The notes under the pieces were generated by a model. That model saw nothing but the letters and a program-made list of their open reading frames with translations, was not told the DNA's origin and made no database searches. Positions 44,059 to 54,868 of a stretch of 64,000 nt of DNA are shown piece after piece. Every line of letters begins with the position of its first letter. Positions within the stretch are counted from its first letter, which is position 1. The DNA is from Paraphysomonas bandaiensis (lineage: Eukaryota > Chrysophyceae). Where the stretch lies: NCBI GenBank assembly GCA_965644295.1, contig CBFFRP010000419.1:124001-188000 (forward strand), in the 5' to 3' direction. A program made the translations under genes and the position numbers.

Positions 44059-47000
44059 CTAAGTCATCCATCGTGGTCTCTTGGTTGAGTTCTCTGCCGG
44101 TGGGATAGATACTTTTGTTCTTTTATTGCTAGCAGGTATGTTGATACCTCCCCCCCCCATTAGTGAATCCCGCAATCTGTGGAACGTGTTTGATGTGAGG
44201 GGTTTAGTTAGAATGTCGGCCAGCATCTCGTTTGTAGGCATGTAATCAACAATAATAGAGTGCGATGCGACTTGTTCTCTTATGAAGTGATATCTGATGG
44301 CAATATGTTTTGTTCGTCGGTGGTGTACGGGGTTTAGGCATAGTTGAATTGCACCTTTGTTGTCACACCATATGGTTGTTGAGTATGGCATGTGGAAGCC
44401 CAATTCCGAGAGTAGTGACCGTAGCCAAATAGCTTCTTGACATGCTGTTGATAGGGCCATGTACTCCGCTTCTGTAGAGGATAGAGCTACAGTGGTCTGG
44501 AGTCGTGATTGCCAGGAAATGAGACAATTTCCAATAAAGAAGCAAAACGCTGTGGTCGACCTGCGAGTTAAGTTACAGCGTGCCCAATCACTGTCAGCGA
44601 ATCCAGTTAAAGTAACAGACTTCCCGGAGTACTGTAGACCTTGATCGATAGTGCCTTTGAGGTACCTAAGTATGTTTAATGCGGCTTTGCATGTAGTTAG
44701 ATTTGGATTAGTACTGAAACGAGCAAGGGTGTTTACAGCATATGCAATATCAGGTCTAGTGCACACAGCAATATACATAAGTGAACCTATGAGCTCCTTG
44801 TAAGGAAAATTTTGGACAAATTCTTGATTTTCTTGAGATAGTTGTTTCTTTTCGAGAATGTCTATATGAAAATTTGTTGTCATGGGGTGACTACGTGGCT
44901 TGCAATCTTCCATGTTGAATCTGTGGAGTAGGTTCCGTATGTATTGAGATTGATTTAGTGTCGTAGTTCGATTCTGTATATCCTGTTTGACGAATATGCC
45001 GAGGTAGTAATCTAGGAGGCCGAGATCATGAATGTCGAATTTTTCAGCTAACGAATTCTTGATTTGGATGATGTCAGTCCTACTTTTACCGGCGATAATG
45101 ATGTCATCGACGTAAACTGCCAGAATTATGGGTCGACCATTGATTGATTTCGTGAATATGCACGGGTCGGACACTAATCTGGTAAAACCACAGTCTAACA
45201 AATAATTAGTACAACATTTATACCAATTTAACCCGGACTGTTTGAGTCCGTATATACTCTTTAGAAGTCTGAGGACTTTACCGTTTGGAACATTGAGACC
45301 AGCGGGTGGATACATGTAAATTTCCTCTTGGAGGTCTGCATTGATGTAAGCAGTAGAGAAATCTACCTGGTGAAGCTCCAACCCAAGTATAGTTGCTAGT
45401 GCTATGACTGTTCTCATTGATGTGGCCTTTGCGACTGGGCTGTAGGTTTCGTTGTAGTCTTTACCCTCGACCTGGGAGAAACCTTGAGCCACTAACCTCG
45501 CCTTGAAGGTAACCTCATCTCGCTTGACCTTTACCCTAAACACGAATTTTCCCCTTATAATGTTGGAATTTGCTGGTGGTGTCGTTATCCTCCAACAGCC
45601 TTTGCTCTCTAGAGACTTGATTTCTTTGTTGATGGCTTTCAGCCATTGTTCCTTGTACCTGCCTGATAGTGCCTCGCCAACATTGTTAGGTGTGTTAGGT
45701 ACATCATTGCTACATGTGTCATTTGCATGCATAATGATGTCAACATCATTCATGTATAATGTTCTGTAACTATCATGTTTATCAGGTGTTTTGTGGTTGT
45801 ACAAATATCTTTTATCAACATCACAGTGGTATATATTATCACCGAATTTGTGTACATTCATGATTACCCTTTTCCTGGTCTGCCTCTTGCTGTGGAGACT
45901 TTTCTTTACGCAACGGCTCACCTTGTGTCGGTGGGGTGTCCTTACACCCGTAATTGTGCCATCCGGGCTTTGCCGGCTCCTGTCACCCTGGGAATTCACA
46001 GTCTTGATAGCTCGTTTGACCTTACGAGCAGGGTGATCACGCTTGTTGTCACCCCGTGCCTCCTTCGGCACTGTATTCCGCTGAGCTTCTGCTGTGCGGC
46101 GAGGCCTTGCCTCCTTTTCATTTGAGTAGGGTCCTCTCAAATGGCTGTGACTCCCGCCCCGTGTGGCGTCATGACGGCTATCGGTTGAACTGCTCCTCCC
46201 TGGAGCTGTTCCTTCCACGGGGCATCCTGGTTCCTCTTGCGGGGGTGATACCGCGTTCTGATAACTGAAGTGCTCGGCGGTGTATCTTTCGATGTCCGCA
46301 GCGTGTATTGGGTCATTTAACTCGATGACTCGCCCTTCATTTTCTCGTGGGGCCAATCCTCTGTAAGCAGCCACGTGGCCTTTGATGACTGTGATTCTTG
46401 TCGTGATGTATTGGAGGCCATCCTGTGGATCTGTGTGGGTCATTCCAACGAGGTATTGGAAGCTCTCGGTTGTTCGATTCTCTGAATTTTCTTCTCTCAG
46501 TGATGATTCGATTTCAGCGTAGTAGTTTTCCTTGACGTCGGGGATGCACTCATTGAAAAAGACGTGACTTGAGATTACGAAGTCCTTGAGTGAAGGTACA
46601 TATATGACGTACCCTGGTCCATCTTCTCGGTATCCCATGAAGTACCCAATATGGCTATGTGGAGACCAATCGTTTCTTCTCTGAGACTTGTCTATGAATG
46701 TATGGCATTTGCAGCCCCAAATCCTGGCGTAAGATAAATCGGGGGCCTCGTCGTGGATGAACTGATACGGTGATATGAATCCCTTTGCAGTGGCGCATGG
46801 CAGGCGATTTTTCATATGCGTGACGGTGGACATAGCCTGTTCCCAGAAGTTGGGTGGTAGGCCCGAGTTGCAAATGGATGCAAGCGTTCTTTCCTTGGTC
46901 GTGCGCCATGGTCGTTCTTGTATGGGGTTGTCTTCTGGCGTGTACGGAGCGTTGAAGGTCCAGGTTGATCCTAATTTTCTCAGCAAGTTCAGTACACGAT

Positions 47001-48996
47001 GTGATACTAGCTCACGGCCACCATCAGCATGATAGTGTATTAGCCGTTTGCCTTTCGAATGCAGATAATCCACAATTTTCTGAATGCACTCAATGACAAA
47101 ATCCTCGGTTCTGTGTTTTCCATAGAATGTCCAACTGTATCTTGAAGCTGCATCGGTAGCTCCAAAGACTACGGTGTTTCCTGTGACTATTGCTGGAGGT
47201 GAAAATGGTCCAGTAAAATCAACTGCTATAAGTCCTCCAAGCTCCTGCGATCTTCTGGTTTTTGTCGGTATCATTTGCCTTGTCTCGCGCCTATGTTTCC
47301 TCCTGTGAGCCTTGCCTTGTGCGCAGCCATCACAAAGACCTTCTGGTAGCTGTGGCGAGCTCAGGTCGGATTTTGAAATAGTGATTCCTTTCACAAGATT
47401 CAACTTTAGTGCTTTTTGAATTAAGCCAATGGATGCGTGGGTCAACCTTCGATGTGCCAGGGAGATCGAGGAACCGCTTGATGTAGATGCCAAGTTGCAC
47501 TGGTCTTGGATGTAACCTAAATCGGATAATTTGATCTCGTATAGACCGTTTTGTTTCCTGGCTGTGGTCAACAAAATTCCATCGTGGTATACGCGTGCCT
47601 CGTTTGGTCCGAATATAATATTGCAGTTGGCGTCTGTTGTCAACTGGCTGATGGAAATTAAAGTCTTTGACGCGTCTGGAACTAGCCTGCACTTGCTAAT
47701 CAGTCCAAGCTTGCCGTATCCCAATGCCTGCATTTCTGATCCTGATTTGGCGGTGTAAATTGTGGTTTGATCGTAAGTGAATTCGGAGAGTAAGCTTCGT
47801 GCTGCTGTAATTGATATTGTGCAGCCAGAGTCTAGAATGCCAAATTCCTGCTTCTCGTGTTCCGTATGTAGGACGTGGTTGTCTGTGATCATCCCAGAGA
47901 ATGCACTGTAGTCATTGTCATCGTTTGGCCCCTCATCGTCATAGTCTTCCAGTCTTAAGTTCGAATCCCGATGACTGTTTCTTGGGTATTTTGATGATGT
48001 GTTCTTGGAATGATGCCCTTTCCCTCTTTTGTCGTCGTTTCGTTTGTTTGTGGACTTCTGCATCTGTTGTATGTGTTCCCACGAGTGCTTGCACTCTGCT
48101 GCAATGTGGTTGGATCCATTGCATCTGAAGCACTTAACTTCGCGCGAGGCTCTTGTGACTTTGCTGGGCTTGTTGAATTTCTTCTGTTTTCGCTGCCCGT
48201 TGTTGTGCTTCTGCTTCTTCGGTAGACGGGGGTTAAACGGCTGTTTGCCTGTTGAGCTGTAGTTTGCGCTGTCCCGTTTGGTTTCCGTATTTTGTGATAG
48301 TAGGGAGCCTACAGTGGAATGCTCGAATGCTCTCAATCTTCTTATCAGCGTTTTATAATCATCAATTGGGTTCATTTGGAGGTTGATTGCCAGGTCCTTA
48401 TAGGTCTGGTTCTCATTTGAGACCATCCCTTGTCGTATTCTTGAAATAAGGTCTTGTTCAGAGGCTTTGTGGCCATGTGTAGCGAGCTTTAATCGCAATT
48501 TTTCGACTTCGTCCAGGAATTGATTGATTGTTTGAGCTTGCTTGATTTTGATTGATTGCAGTTGGCCAATGAGGTCGGTTATCGTATCATTTGAGGTCTT
48601 GTCTTTGAAATGCTTTTCGATCTCTGACCATGCCCTTTTTCCATCTCCTTCAGGGACTGTTTCGATAATACCCTCTGCTTCCTCGTTTTGGCCAATCACC
48701 GCGCTGGATAGAAGTGACCATAGGTAATTGTTGCCCTCCTCGAAATACTGCATATTTTCGTCGTAGGCGTTTTTCCTGTATAGGTAGTCCTCTTCTGTTT
48801 CTTCCTCTTGACGTATAGGCTCCTCTGGCGCATCGTTTCTTAGGATGTATACTATCTTAGGCTTACGAAAGAACCAGGCTCTACTTTTCTTCTGCCATTT
48901 TGAGAAGTTCTTGGCGTCGAAGGGTGGCATGGAATCCTTCCTCTTGTCCGATGAGTCGGAGTCGGAGTTATCGTAACTGTTAGTCTTAGAACTCAT
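44059..48996 (-). CDS. Copia Gag-Pol polyprotein
   Basis: A single uninterrupted frame of 1,645 aa. In order: Gag with a CX2CX4HX4C zinc knuckle (CFRCNGSNHIAAEC, near residue 290); aspartic protease core LDSGCTIS near 386; integrase with HHCC region (HRRLTHA...CDGCAQGKAH) and DDE residues in VDFTGPF (~594), HADGGREL (~657) and EDNPIQERPW (~692); reverse transcriptase with VDFSTAYINADL and the YVDDIIIAG active site (~1294); RNase H with FADSDWA, STEAEYMAL and WCDNKGA (~1500-1540). The domain order PR-IN-RT-RH defines Ty1/copia. The start codon lies 10 bp from the LTR and overlaps the presumed primer-binding site. All key catalytic residues are present. Confidence 0.95.
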   Translation of the reverse strand: MSSKTNSYDNSDSDSSDKRKDSMPPFDAKNFSKWQKKSRAWFFRKPKIVYILRNDAPEEPIRQEEETEEDYLYRKNAYDENMQYFEEGNNYLWSLLSSAVIGQNEEAEGIIETVPEGDGKRAWSEIEKHFKDKTSNDTITDLIGQLQSIKIKQAQTINQFLDEVEKLRLKLATHGHKASEQDLISRIRQGMVSNENQTYKDLAINLQMNPIDDYKTLIRRLRAFEHSTVGSLLSQNTETKRDSANYSSTGKQPFNPRLPKKQKHNNGQRKQKKFNKPSKVTRASREVKCFRCNGSNHIAAECKHSWEHIQQMQKSTNKRNDDKRGKGHHSKNTSSKYPRNSHRDSNLRLEDYDDEGPNDDNDYSAFSGMITDNHVLHTEHEKQEFGILDSGCTISITAARSLLSEFTYDQTTIYTAKSGSEMQALGYGKLGLISKCRLVPDASKTLISISQLTTDANCNIIFGPNEARVYHDGILLTTARKQNGLYEIKLSDLGYIQDQCNLASTSSGSSISLAHRRLTHASIGLIQKALKLNLVKGITISKSDLSSPQLPEGLCDGCAQGKAHRRKHRRETRQMIPTKTRRSQELGGLIAVDFTGPFSPPAIVTGNTVVFGATDAASRYSWTFYGKHRTEDFVIECIQKIVDYLHSKGKRLIHYHADGGRELVSHRVLNLLRKLGSTWTFNAPYTPEDNPIQERPWRTTKERTLASICNSGLPPNFWEQAMSTVTHMKNRLPCATAKGFISPYQFIHDEAPDLSYARIWGCKCHTFIDKSQRRNDWSPHSHIGYFMGYREDGPGYVIYVPSLKDFVISSHVFFNECIPDVKENYYAEIESSLREENSENRTTESFQYLVGMTHTDPQDGLQYITTRITVIKGHVAAYRGLAPRENEGRVIELNDPIHAADIERYTAEHFSYQNAVSPPQEEPGCPVEGTAPGRSSSTDSRHDATRGGSHSHLRGPYSNEKEARPRRTAEAQRNTVPKEARGDNKRDHPARKVKRAIKTVNSQGDRSRQSPDGTITGVRTPHRHKVSRCVKKSLHSKRQTRKRVIMNVHKFGDNIYHCDVDKRYLYNHKTPDKHDSYRTLYMNDVDIIMHANDTCSNDVPNTPNNVGEALSGRYKEQWLKAINKEIKSLESKGCWRITTPPANSNIIRGKFVFRVKVKRDEVTFKARLVAQGFSQVEGKDYNETYSPVAKATSMRTVIALATILGLELHQVDFSTAYINADLQEEIYMYPPAGLNVPNGKVLRLLKSIYGLKQSGLNWYKCCTNYLLDCGFTRLVSDPCIFTKSINGRPIILAVYVDDIIIAGKSRTDIIQIKNSLAEKFDIHDLGLLDYYLGIFVKQDIQNRTTTLNQSQYIRNLLHRFNMEDCKPRSHPMTTNFHIDILEKKQLSQENQEFVQNFPYKELIGSLMYIAVCTRPDIAYAVNTLARFSTNPNLTTCKAALNILRYLKGTIDQGLQYSGKSVTLTGFADSDWARCNLTRRSTTAFCFFIGNCLISWQSRLQTTVALSSTEAEYMALSTACQEAIWLRSLLSELGFHMPYSTTIWCDNKGAIQLCLNPVHHRRTKHIAIRYHFIREQVASHSIIVDYMPTNEMLADILTKPLTSNTFHRLRDSLMGGGGINIPASNKRTKVSIPPAENSTKRPRWMT

Positions 48997-49005
48997 CCGC
49001 TGCCA

Positions 49006-49263
49006 AAATAAGATTTAAGGTTAGTCTTAATATTTAGTAAGAATATACTTGATATTATTAGAGATAAAGATGGAACGATAAGGCCTAATAGTATAATAGC
49101 AAGACACGTTTGAGCAGAGCGTTAGCACCACACACATGTGCGTATCTTGTACAGTCGCGTATCATGTATAGTTTGGTAATTATTCAGTCTATTTGGTATT
49201 TCATTGTATATGTGTGTTGTATTCACGCGTTAAGAGATATACGTGATTCAATGACTCCTAATA
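49006..49263 (-). repeat. 5' LTR of copia element
   Basis: 258 bp, same as 43636-43893; it is the upstream LTR for the minus-strand element and should carry the promoter. Confidence 0.92.
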
Positions 49264-49268
49264 ATACT

Positions 49269-49697
49269 TTGACTGTATAAGATCGTGGCTTCTAAGATCT
49301 GATAATATTTTTTGGTAGTTGAGAGAATATAATTGTAACGAATATCAGTGAATAGTGAGAGATGTTGATTATAATTTTATTAATTTATTACTGTGTGACT
49401 TCAAGAATAGTTAATTAAGGTATTTCACCATCCAAATATGTCAAGAGATGATAGAAAGTAGGAATTACGAATTACTATAGCACAGTACACACGTACAGAC
49501 TCAACTATTGCGTACCATATACTGCAGCCTACCCTCCATGAATAACCGTAACTGCCCAACATGCATAATATAATAATAATCGCAAGTTAGAACAATATTA
49601 AATATAAAAAATTCGGAGTTGGACAAAGGTTGACGCAGGCCTCCCAGAAACTGAAGAAGAAAAACGTTAGACACCAAGGTACAGGTATACTGTCATG
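49269..49697. other. Right inner part of the inverted-repeat element
   Basis: 429 bp between copia and the right arm. Bases 49560-49665 pair imperfectly with 43280-43400 (shared words TTCTGGGAGG, CAACCTT, GTCCAACTC in the reverse complement). No open frame of note. Confidence 0.5.
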
Positions 49698-50932
49698 TTG
49701 TCTGCACGTCAAATACACGTGAAAGATTAGTCAGCGTAGCTAAACTTATCATCTCCGTCCTGCGCAAAAGTACTCATTGCTCACTCATCCCGATACACTT
49801 GATGTGATTCTATTTTCAAGAGCTAATCGCCACTTGTGGCCTGATGCACACATCTTTCAAATAATAGTGAATTGAAGACATACATTGTGAATATGGCGTT
49901 AATGCGAGTATTGGAATGGTGTTAGGCATTACAGTTTGTGATAAGCTCATGTACTCTTAAAAAACAGTACTAGAAATGAAGTGAACGTAAGTAATTAGCA
50001 ACGGACAACTTATATATATTAATGCTATTGCAATATATTGTAATATGTATATTGCAATACATTGTAATAGTATCAATAGACTCTTAAAATACAATTGAAC
50101 TAGGTATTGGTGGGACGATACGTCACAATAGTATTGCAATATATTGTTCCCTAGCCCTGATACACACTTTATGTGTGCAGTGTACATATAACATAGACAT
50201 GACATATGTAACAGAGACATATATAAGCTTGCAGTTTATATATGACATACATACATAGATGTTTGAAGTATATATGTGTCACAGACGTGTATTAGTGTGA
50301 AGTATTCATATGGCACATATATATATATGCAGTACATTTGTGACAGAGACACACACATATATATATGGGCAGCATGTATGTAACAGAGACTTATATATGT
50401 AACATATACATATAATTCGCACATATATGTGTGCGCAGTACATATATAGCACATATACGTATACGTTTGTGCAATGTATGTATACTTAAGACGTGTATAT
50501 GTGCAGGACACATGCGACAGAGAGATCTATAAGTGTGACATTCACAACAATGAAACATTCGGGAGGTGACAAGCAGATGTAAGATGTCGCCACTTTCACA
50601 ACACCCATCATTCACACCATTTCCCATCACTTAAAGTCTGTCTCTGTTGGTTGGGATCGTGGAATCTCAGTTGCGGGAGAGGTGAAATGCGAGGGACAGA
50701 ACGGAGCAGTATTTAGCTCAAACCCCACAACAATTTGGATAATTTGGAAGAGCAGAGCAAGATAAACATGAGGATATGCTGATAGGTGTGGATGGTTTTG
50801 TATCAGTAGAGATACGGAATGACAAAGATGGATATGATCATAATAATCACTCAAAATACAAACTGAAGAGAGAAACTGAAAAAAAGGGAATGACACGGTT
50901 TTGACCGATGACATGGTTTTGACCGACAGTGG
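49698..50932 (-). repeat. Terminal inverted repeat, right arm
   Basis: Reverse complement of 41639-42873 with only a few single-base differences. It ends 191 bp before the start of the SDR gene, so its outer end lies in that gene's upstream region. Confidence 0.9.
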
Positions 50933-51123
50933 TATCCATGGCATGATATTGGGGTATTCCTACAACAAAAATCCAAGTGTGTATTTTTGTAGAGGTTCGA
51001 TGAAGTGTATGAAAATACGCGGAATAATCTACTGCCTCATATGTACAGCAGCTCCCCATATATATATATGGTTATAATACTATTCAACAACCATATCATC
51101 TTACCATCAATCAATTCACATCT

Positions 51124-52220
51124 ATGCCTTCCCTTGCATCTGTGCGTTCATTCAATGCCTCGAAGTCTCTTCAGGGCAAGAGCTGTATCGTAGTGGGCGG
51201 GACATCAGGTGATAACATGTACATATATAGACGTATTATCGTGTGAATGTATAGTCATGTAAGCATATGTATACATTAGCTGACGATATCTTCAACATAT
51301 AGTCATATATGATAACTGCTTATCGAGTGCGTATTTCCATATATATATAGATAGATAGATACGCAAACAGTCCATTCCTGCTGATTTGTTTCATTTAAGG
51401 GATCGGAAGGGGCATTGCACTGAGACTGGCTCAAGCGGATGCTTCAGTGACGATTATTGGTAGAAACAAAGAAGCCGGTAACCAGATCGTACAAGAGATG
51501 ACAAACGTGGCATCAAGTCAAACCCCAAAACCAAAGTTTGATTTTATTCAATGTGATGCACAGACTCTGGGAAACGTTAAATCATGTTCAGAAAAATGCT
51601 TGCAAGACAACAATCGACTGGACATGTTAGTGCTAACACAGGGAATCGCATCTGTCAATGGCTACACGCCCACTCCTGACGGCATCGAGCGGAAACTGGC
51701 CATACATTATTACAGTCGTGTGGCGTTCATAAAGTGTCTGCTTCCGCTTATGGAATCTTCGTCTGATACCCCACAAGTGATGAGCGTTTTAAGTGCGGGT
51801 GTTCACTCTCCGTACCCCCACTTTGATGTTGATCCTGATCTTGAACGCAACTTCTCCATTAAAAACGCTGCAGACGCTGCTGGGTTGTACAATGATGTTG
51901 CAATGGACTCACTCAGTAGAGAACATTCTAAGGTGACATTCATACACACTTGCCCTGGGGCTGTCCAGACAGCCTGGGGCTCGGAGTTTCCGTGGTATTT
52001 GAAAGCCCCACTGAGGGTTCTGCAGAGTTTCTTTCGTTCAGTCGAGGACTGCGCTGAATTTCATGCCCACACTTTGATGAGACCGGAGTACCAGGCTGGT
52101 GGTTTTCATCTTGTTGATCAGAATGCAGAAAAGACGAAGGTCACCTCAATGCACGAGCCTGCACTGGAGCCGGTGTGGAAGCATACAAAGGAGGTGCTTG
52201 CCAAATATGGAATTGAGTAA
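51124..52220 (+). CDS. Short-chain dehydrogenase/reductase-like protein
   Basis: Exons 51124-51208 and 51400-52220 (191-nt intron), 301 aa. The Rossmann cofactor motif is split by the intron and restored on joining: VVGGTSGIGRGIALRLA (TGxxxGIG-type, residues ~23-39), then TIIGRNK, which suggests NADP preference. LVLTQGIASVNGY is the NNAG-type segment and VMSVLSAG the Ser segment. The expected YxxxK catalytic pair is YNDVA, so the Lys is missing. PGAVQTAWG follows. SDRs are oxidoreductases acting on alcohols, sugars or lipids; the missing Lys makes activity uncertain. The ATG at 51124 precedes a strongly coding first exon. Confidence 0.85.
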
Positions 52221-53521
52221 TTTTTTCCGTTCACCAGTATTTGGCGTGCGCATTGTCTTGAGCATTGTGTATGATATCTCCCGCCATACACAATATTTTG
52301 TGTACCTTTTATACTGACACTAATGTACTAATATCTAATTTGTCTAAAGAAGAGTTGGTTAGATATCCTTAGACCTTAGATAAAGATATCGAGATGAGAC
52401 AACGCTTATTAAATGTCGGTTATATTTTCGCTTCTACACATAACACGTACACATGTACTTATCAACTGAACAGCACTTACTTCTATTCACACTTAGTTAT
52501 ATACATATATTAAACACTTTAGTAAGTTAATATTTCACTGTGTTTTATCCCCTTATACATGATATCCATATAGATTGACTTTCGTTTGGTTTCCACCTCT
52601 CTACCTTATATTTCCGTCTGACTAGAGACTAGATTGTTGATAAGTTTCACTAATATACCTCTATTTAGAATTCTATGTTAGAATATGTGACGGTAAACCT
52701 TAGACTTGCTAATATCGAAGAAAATTAAGATTCAAATAGCACCACTGATAGAATTCCGCATCGTTGGTCGTAGAGTAGTCAAGTAGTAAAGTATACGAGT
52801 ATACCTACACAGAATTGATCACTGGGTGTATATTATATATAGGTAGTATGATATTCTTAAGTTAGATACAAAGGAAGACATCCATATACACACATACATA
52901 TCTTTCTACCCCTAAAAACAATCTTAATAACTCTTATTTAACTATATTTCGATTGCATATATACACAAACCATTCTATGGGTCGTCACGCTATGAATCAA
53001 TAGATGTCTTTCGATCTACTTGATAATGAGGCTACTATATCGACATCCCTGTTGTATCAACATCATCGTCATTGCCATGGGCCGGAAGATGTAGCTAGCT
53101 ATGAATGATAATGCAGCTCCATAACGACACCTCTTAAAGTACGGTGTACGGGGGATGTACGGGGGGTGTACGGAGGGGGGGTGTATGTTGGATATGTGCT
53201 GTGTATACGTATATATGTACACTGCAGTATATGATCATAGCTATACGTAGAATACTCATAGCATATACACGACTGTACTGTACCTGTATATACGGCATTT
53301 CTCTTATGTTAGTGGGCTGTTATAGAACCAGCAGTATGTATATCAGTCTAATTCCACTGCTCTACACCTGCTGATTACAGTTAGATATATGACCATCCAC
53401 TCCTTAATATCAATGACTTCAAGCCCATGTAACTGATCTCTAGCATATATATTCGTATCTATATATATATATATACTACTCGCTACTGAAATACATCAGG
53501 AGCAGTAGATCACGCTATTAT
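52221..53521. other. Intergenic region, 1.3 kb
   Basis: AT-rich; a GTACGGGGG-like run at 53140-53185 and a TATA run at 53460-53475 just before the OTU gene. No supported gene. Confidence 0.35.
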
Positions 53522-54347
53522 ATGAGTAAATACAGCTACAGTTCACTTGGATGTTTTGCATGGGGTGGTTCAACTCCCTCTGCAGTCTCACCATATAAAA
53601 CTAGAGGTCGTAAGCCCTCACAGCATACAGGAGCCACTATGAAGGTGCCGAAGAGGGTCTCTGTACATCCAGTGGAGTCTCCGACCTCTATCAAGCCCAC
53701 TCCTCAGAGGAAATTGAGTCATTCTAAGAGTGGGAAGGTAGTATGTGATAAGTGTGATGGAGCTCATGAGACTTCGAGCTGTCCGCACTACAGGAAAGAC
53801 CGGGAAAGACATCCCGACGCCCAGAAGAACTTTTACAAGAAGTTAGGGGGGAAATCGAATCTTCCCGGTGCTGTCATTCGAAATGGCCGTGTGATTAGGC
53901 AGCCGGGTGATGGCAGTTGCTTATTCCATAGTATGAGTTATGGATTGCGAGATGGTTCAAGTGCATCAAGCCTCCGCCGCGAGATATGCGCCTTTATTGT
54001 TCGCCACCCCAAAATGGAGATCGCAGACACTCCATTGTCAGATTGGATCCGGTGGGACTCCGGAGGATCAGTTGGGAGCTATACGAGAAGGATGTCGATG
54101 GGGGCATGGGGTGGTGGAATCGAGATGGCAGCTGTCTCCATGATGCGCGGGGTGAATATACACGTATATGAGCGGTCGGGTCTTGGATTTACTCGTATAT
54201 CGGCATTCGACCACCCGGATTCACCTGAAACCAAAAAGACTGTTCGGGTGTTATACTGTGGAGGAGTACATTACGGTATGTTACCCATAATTATCTGTCA
54301 TTATATAGCCACTAACTCCTTGTGTAGATGCTTTATCAGCGAGTTAA
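53522..54347 (+). CDS. OTU-family cysteine protease with CCHC-like zinc knuckle
   Basis: Exons 53522-54275 and 54328-54347 (52-nt intron), 257 aa. A basic, disordered N-terminus leads to a zinc knuckle at residues 75-87 (CDKCDGAHETSSC, CX2CX3HX4C, one residue shorter than the canonical spacing). The OTU catalytic loop follows: RQPGDGSCLFHSMSYGL with Asp130 and Cys133, then IEMAAVSMMRGVNIHVYE, and the catalytic His250 in GGVHYDALSAS at the C-terminus, where the second exon completes the protein. OTU proteases cleave ubiquitin or ubiquitin-like conjugates. The knuckle may bind nucleic acid or ubiquitin. The last exon adds only six residues. Confidence 0.88.
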
Positions 54348-54868
54348 GTGTTACCAATACGATGACCCAAAAATACGATAATATGTTCTAATGTAAATAG
54401 AGATGTATATTTTAGACCCGTATTTGCAATGCAATGCTAATTGCACAAATGCCGTTTGCTCCATGTTGCATTTATGTGAATTTTACGTGGAATAAGCGTA
54501 TTGATAGGTACAGTACGTACAGTGATGAATGATCTTTGTTGCGAAGCTTACATTGAAGGGAGTTCGATAAGCTTAATTTCGTATTTCTACCAGCAGTAAA
54601 TTATGCTTTAGCCATTAAATTTCTAGGAGTATGATATTACGAATAATGCGTAATGTATTGGGGGCTCCCTAACAACTAATTATACATATGGGAAACTTCT
54701 ATTGTGAAAGGCTAATTTAGTAAGAAAGAAATGTTTGTAGTGCAACAGAAGAACTGCTTATATAGACTGAGATGACAGTGATGTGATAAGACACACTGAG
54801 TATACTTATCGACAGTTATCGAAACGCAAACCGGATTAAGTATTGAATCGTACTGCTTATATCTTGTA
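54348..54868. other. Convergent intergenic region
   Basis: 521 bp between the OTU and SIR2-like genes. AT-rich; nothing else seen. Confidence 0.35.

Larger units (their letters stand above)
43631..49268 (-). mobile_element. Complete Ty1/copia LTR retrotransposon
   Basis: LTRs of 258 bp at 43636-43893 and 49006-49263 look identical base for base, and the flanking 5-bp target duplication is ATACT (43631-43635 and 49264-49268). Reading on the minus strand, the 5' LTR is on the right. Next to it is TGGCAGCGGATG, a probable tRNA primer-binding site (TGG start). A purine tract GAGGGGGAG (complement of 43894-43902) abuts the 3' LTR. One open frame encodes Gag-Pol. The LTR ends (TATTAG...TTATTT) lack the usual TG...CA. 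Identical LTRs and an intact frame point to a very recent insertion. Confidence 0.93.
41639..50932. mobile_element. DNA transposon with 1,235-bp terminal inverted repeats, interrupted by copia
   Basis: The left arm 41639-42873 and right arm 49698-50932 are reverse complements of equal length (coordinates always sum to 92571, so no net indels); the few differences I saw are single bases, for example near 41841, 41881 and 42409. The ends read CCACTGTCGG, and TATC at 41635-41638 and 50933-50936 is a plausible 4-bp target duplication. Right behind the ends are two adjacent 18-bp repeats, TCGGTCAAAACC(A/G)TGTCA. The inner parts also pair, but poorly (43280-43400 with 49560-49665), and the left side has ~400 bp with no partner. 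Without copia the element is about 3.66 kb. No transposase is recognisable, so it seems non-autonomous. Confidence 0.7.

Noticed and set aside
44363-48727. Many short frames opposite to or overlapping Gag-Pol
   Set aside because: Shadows of the copia coding frame.
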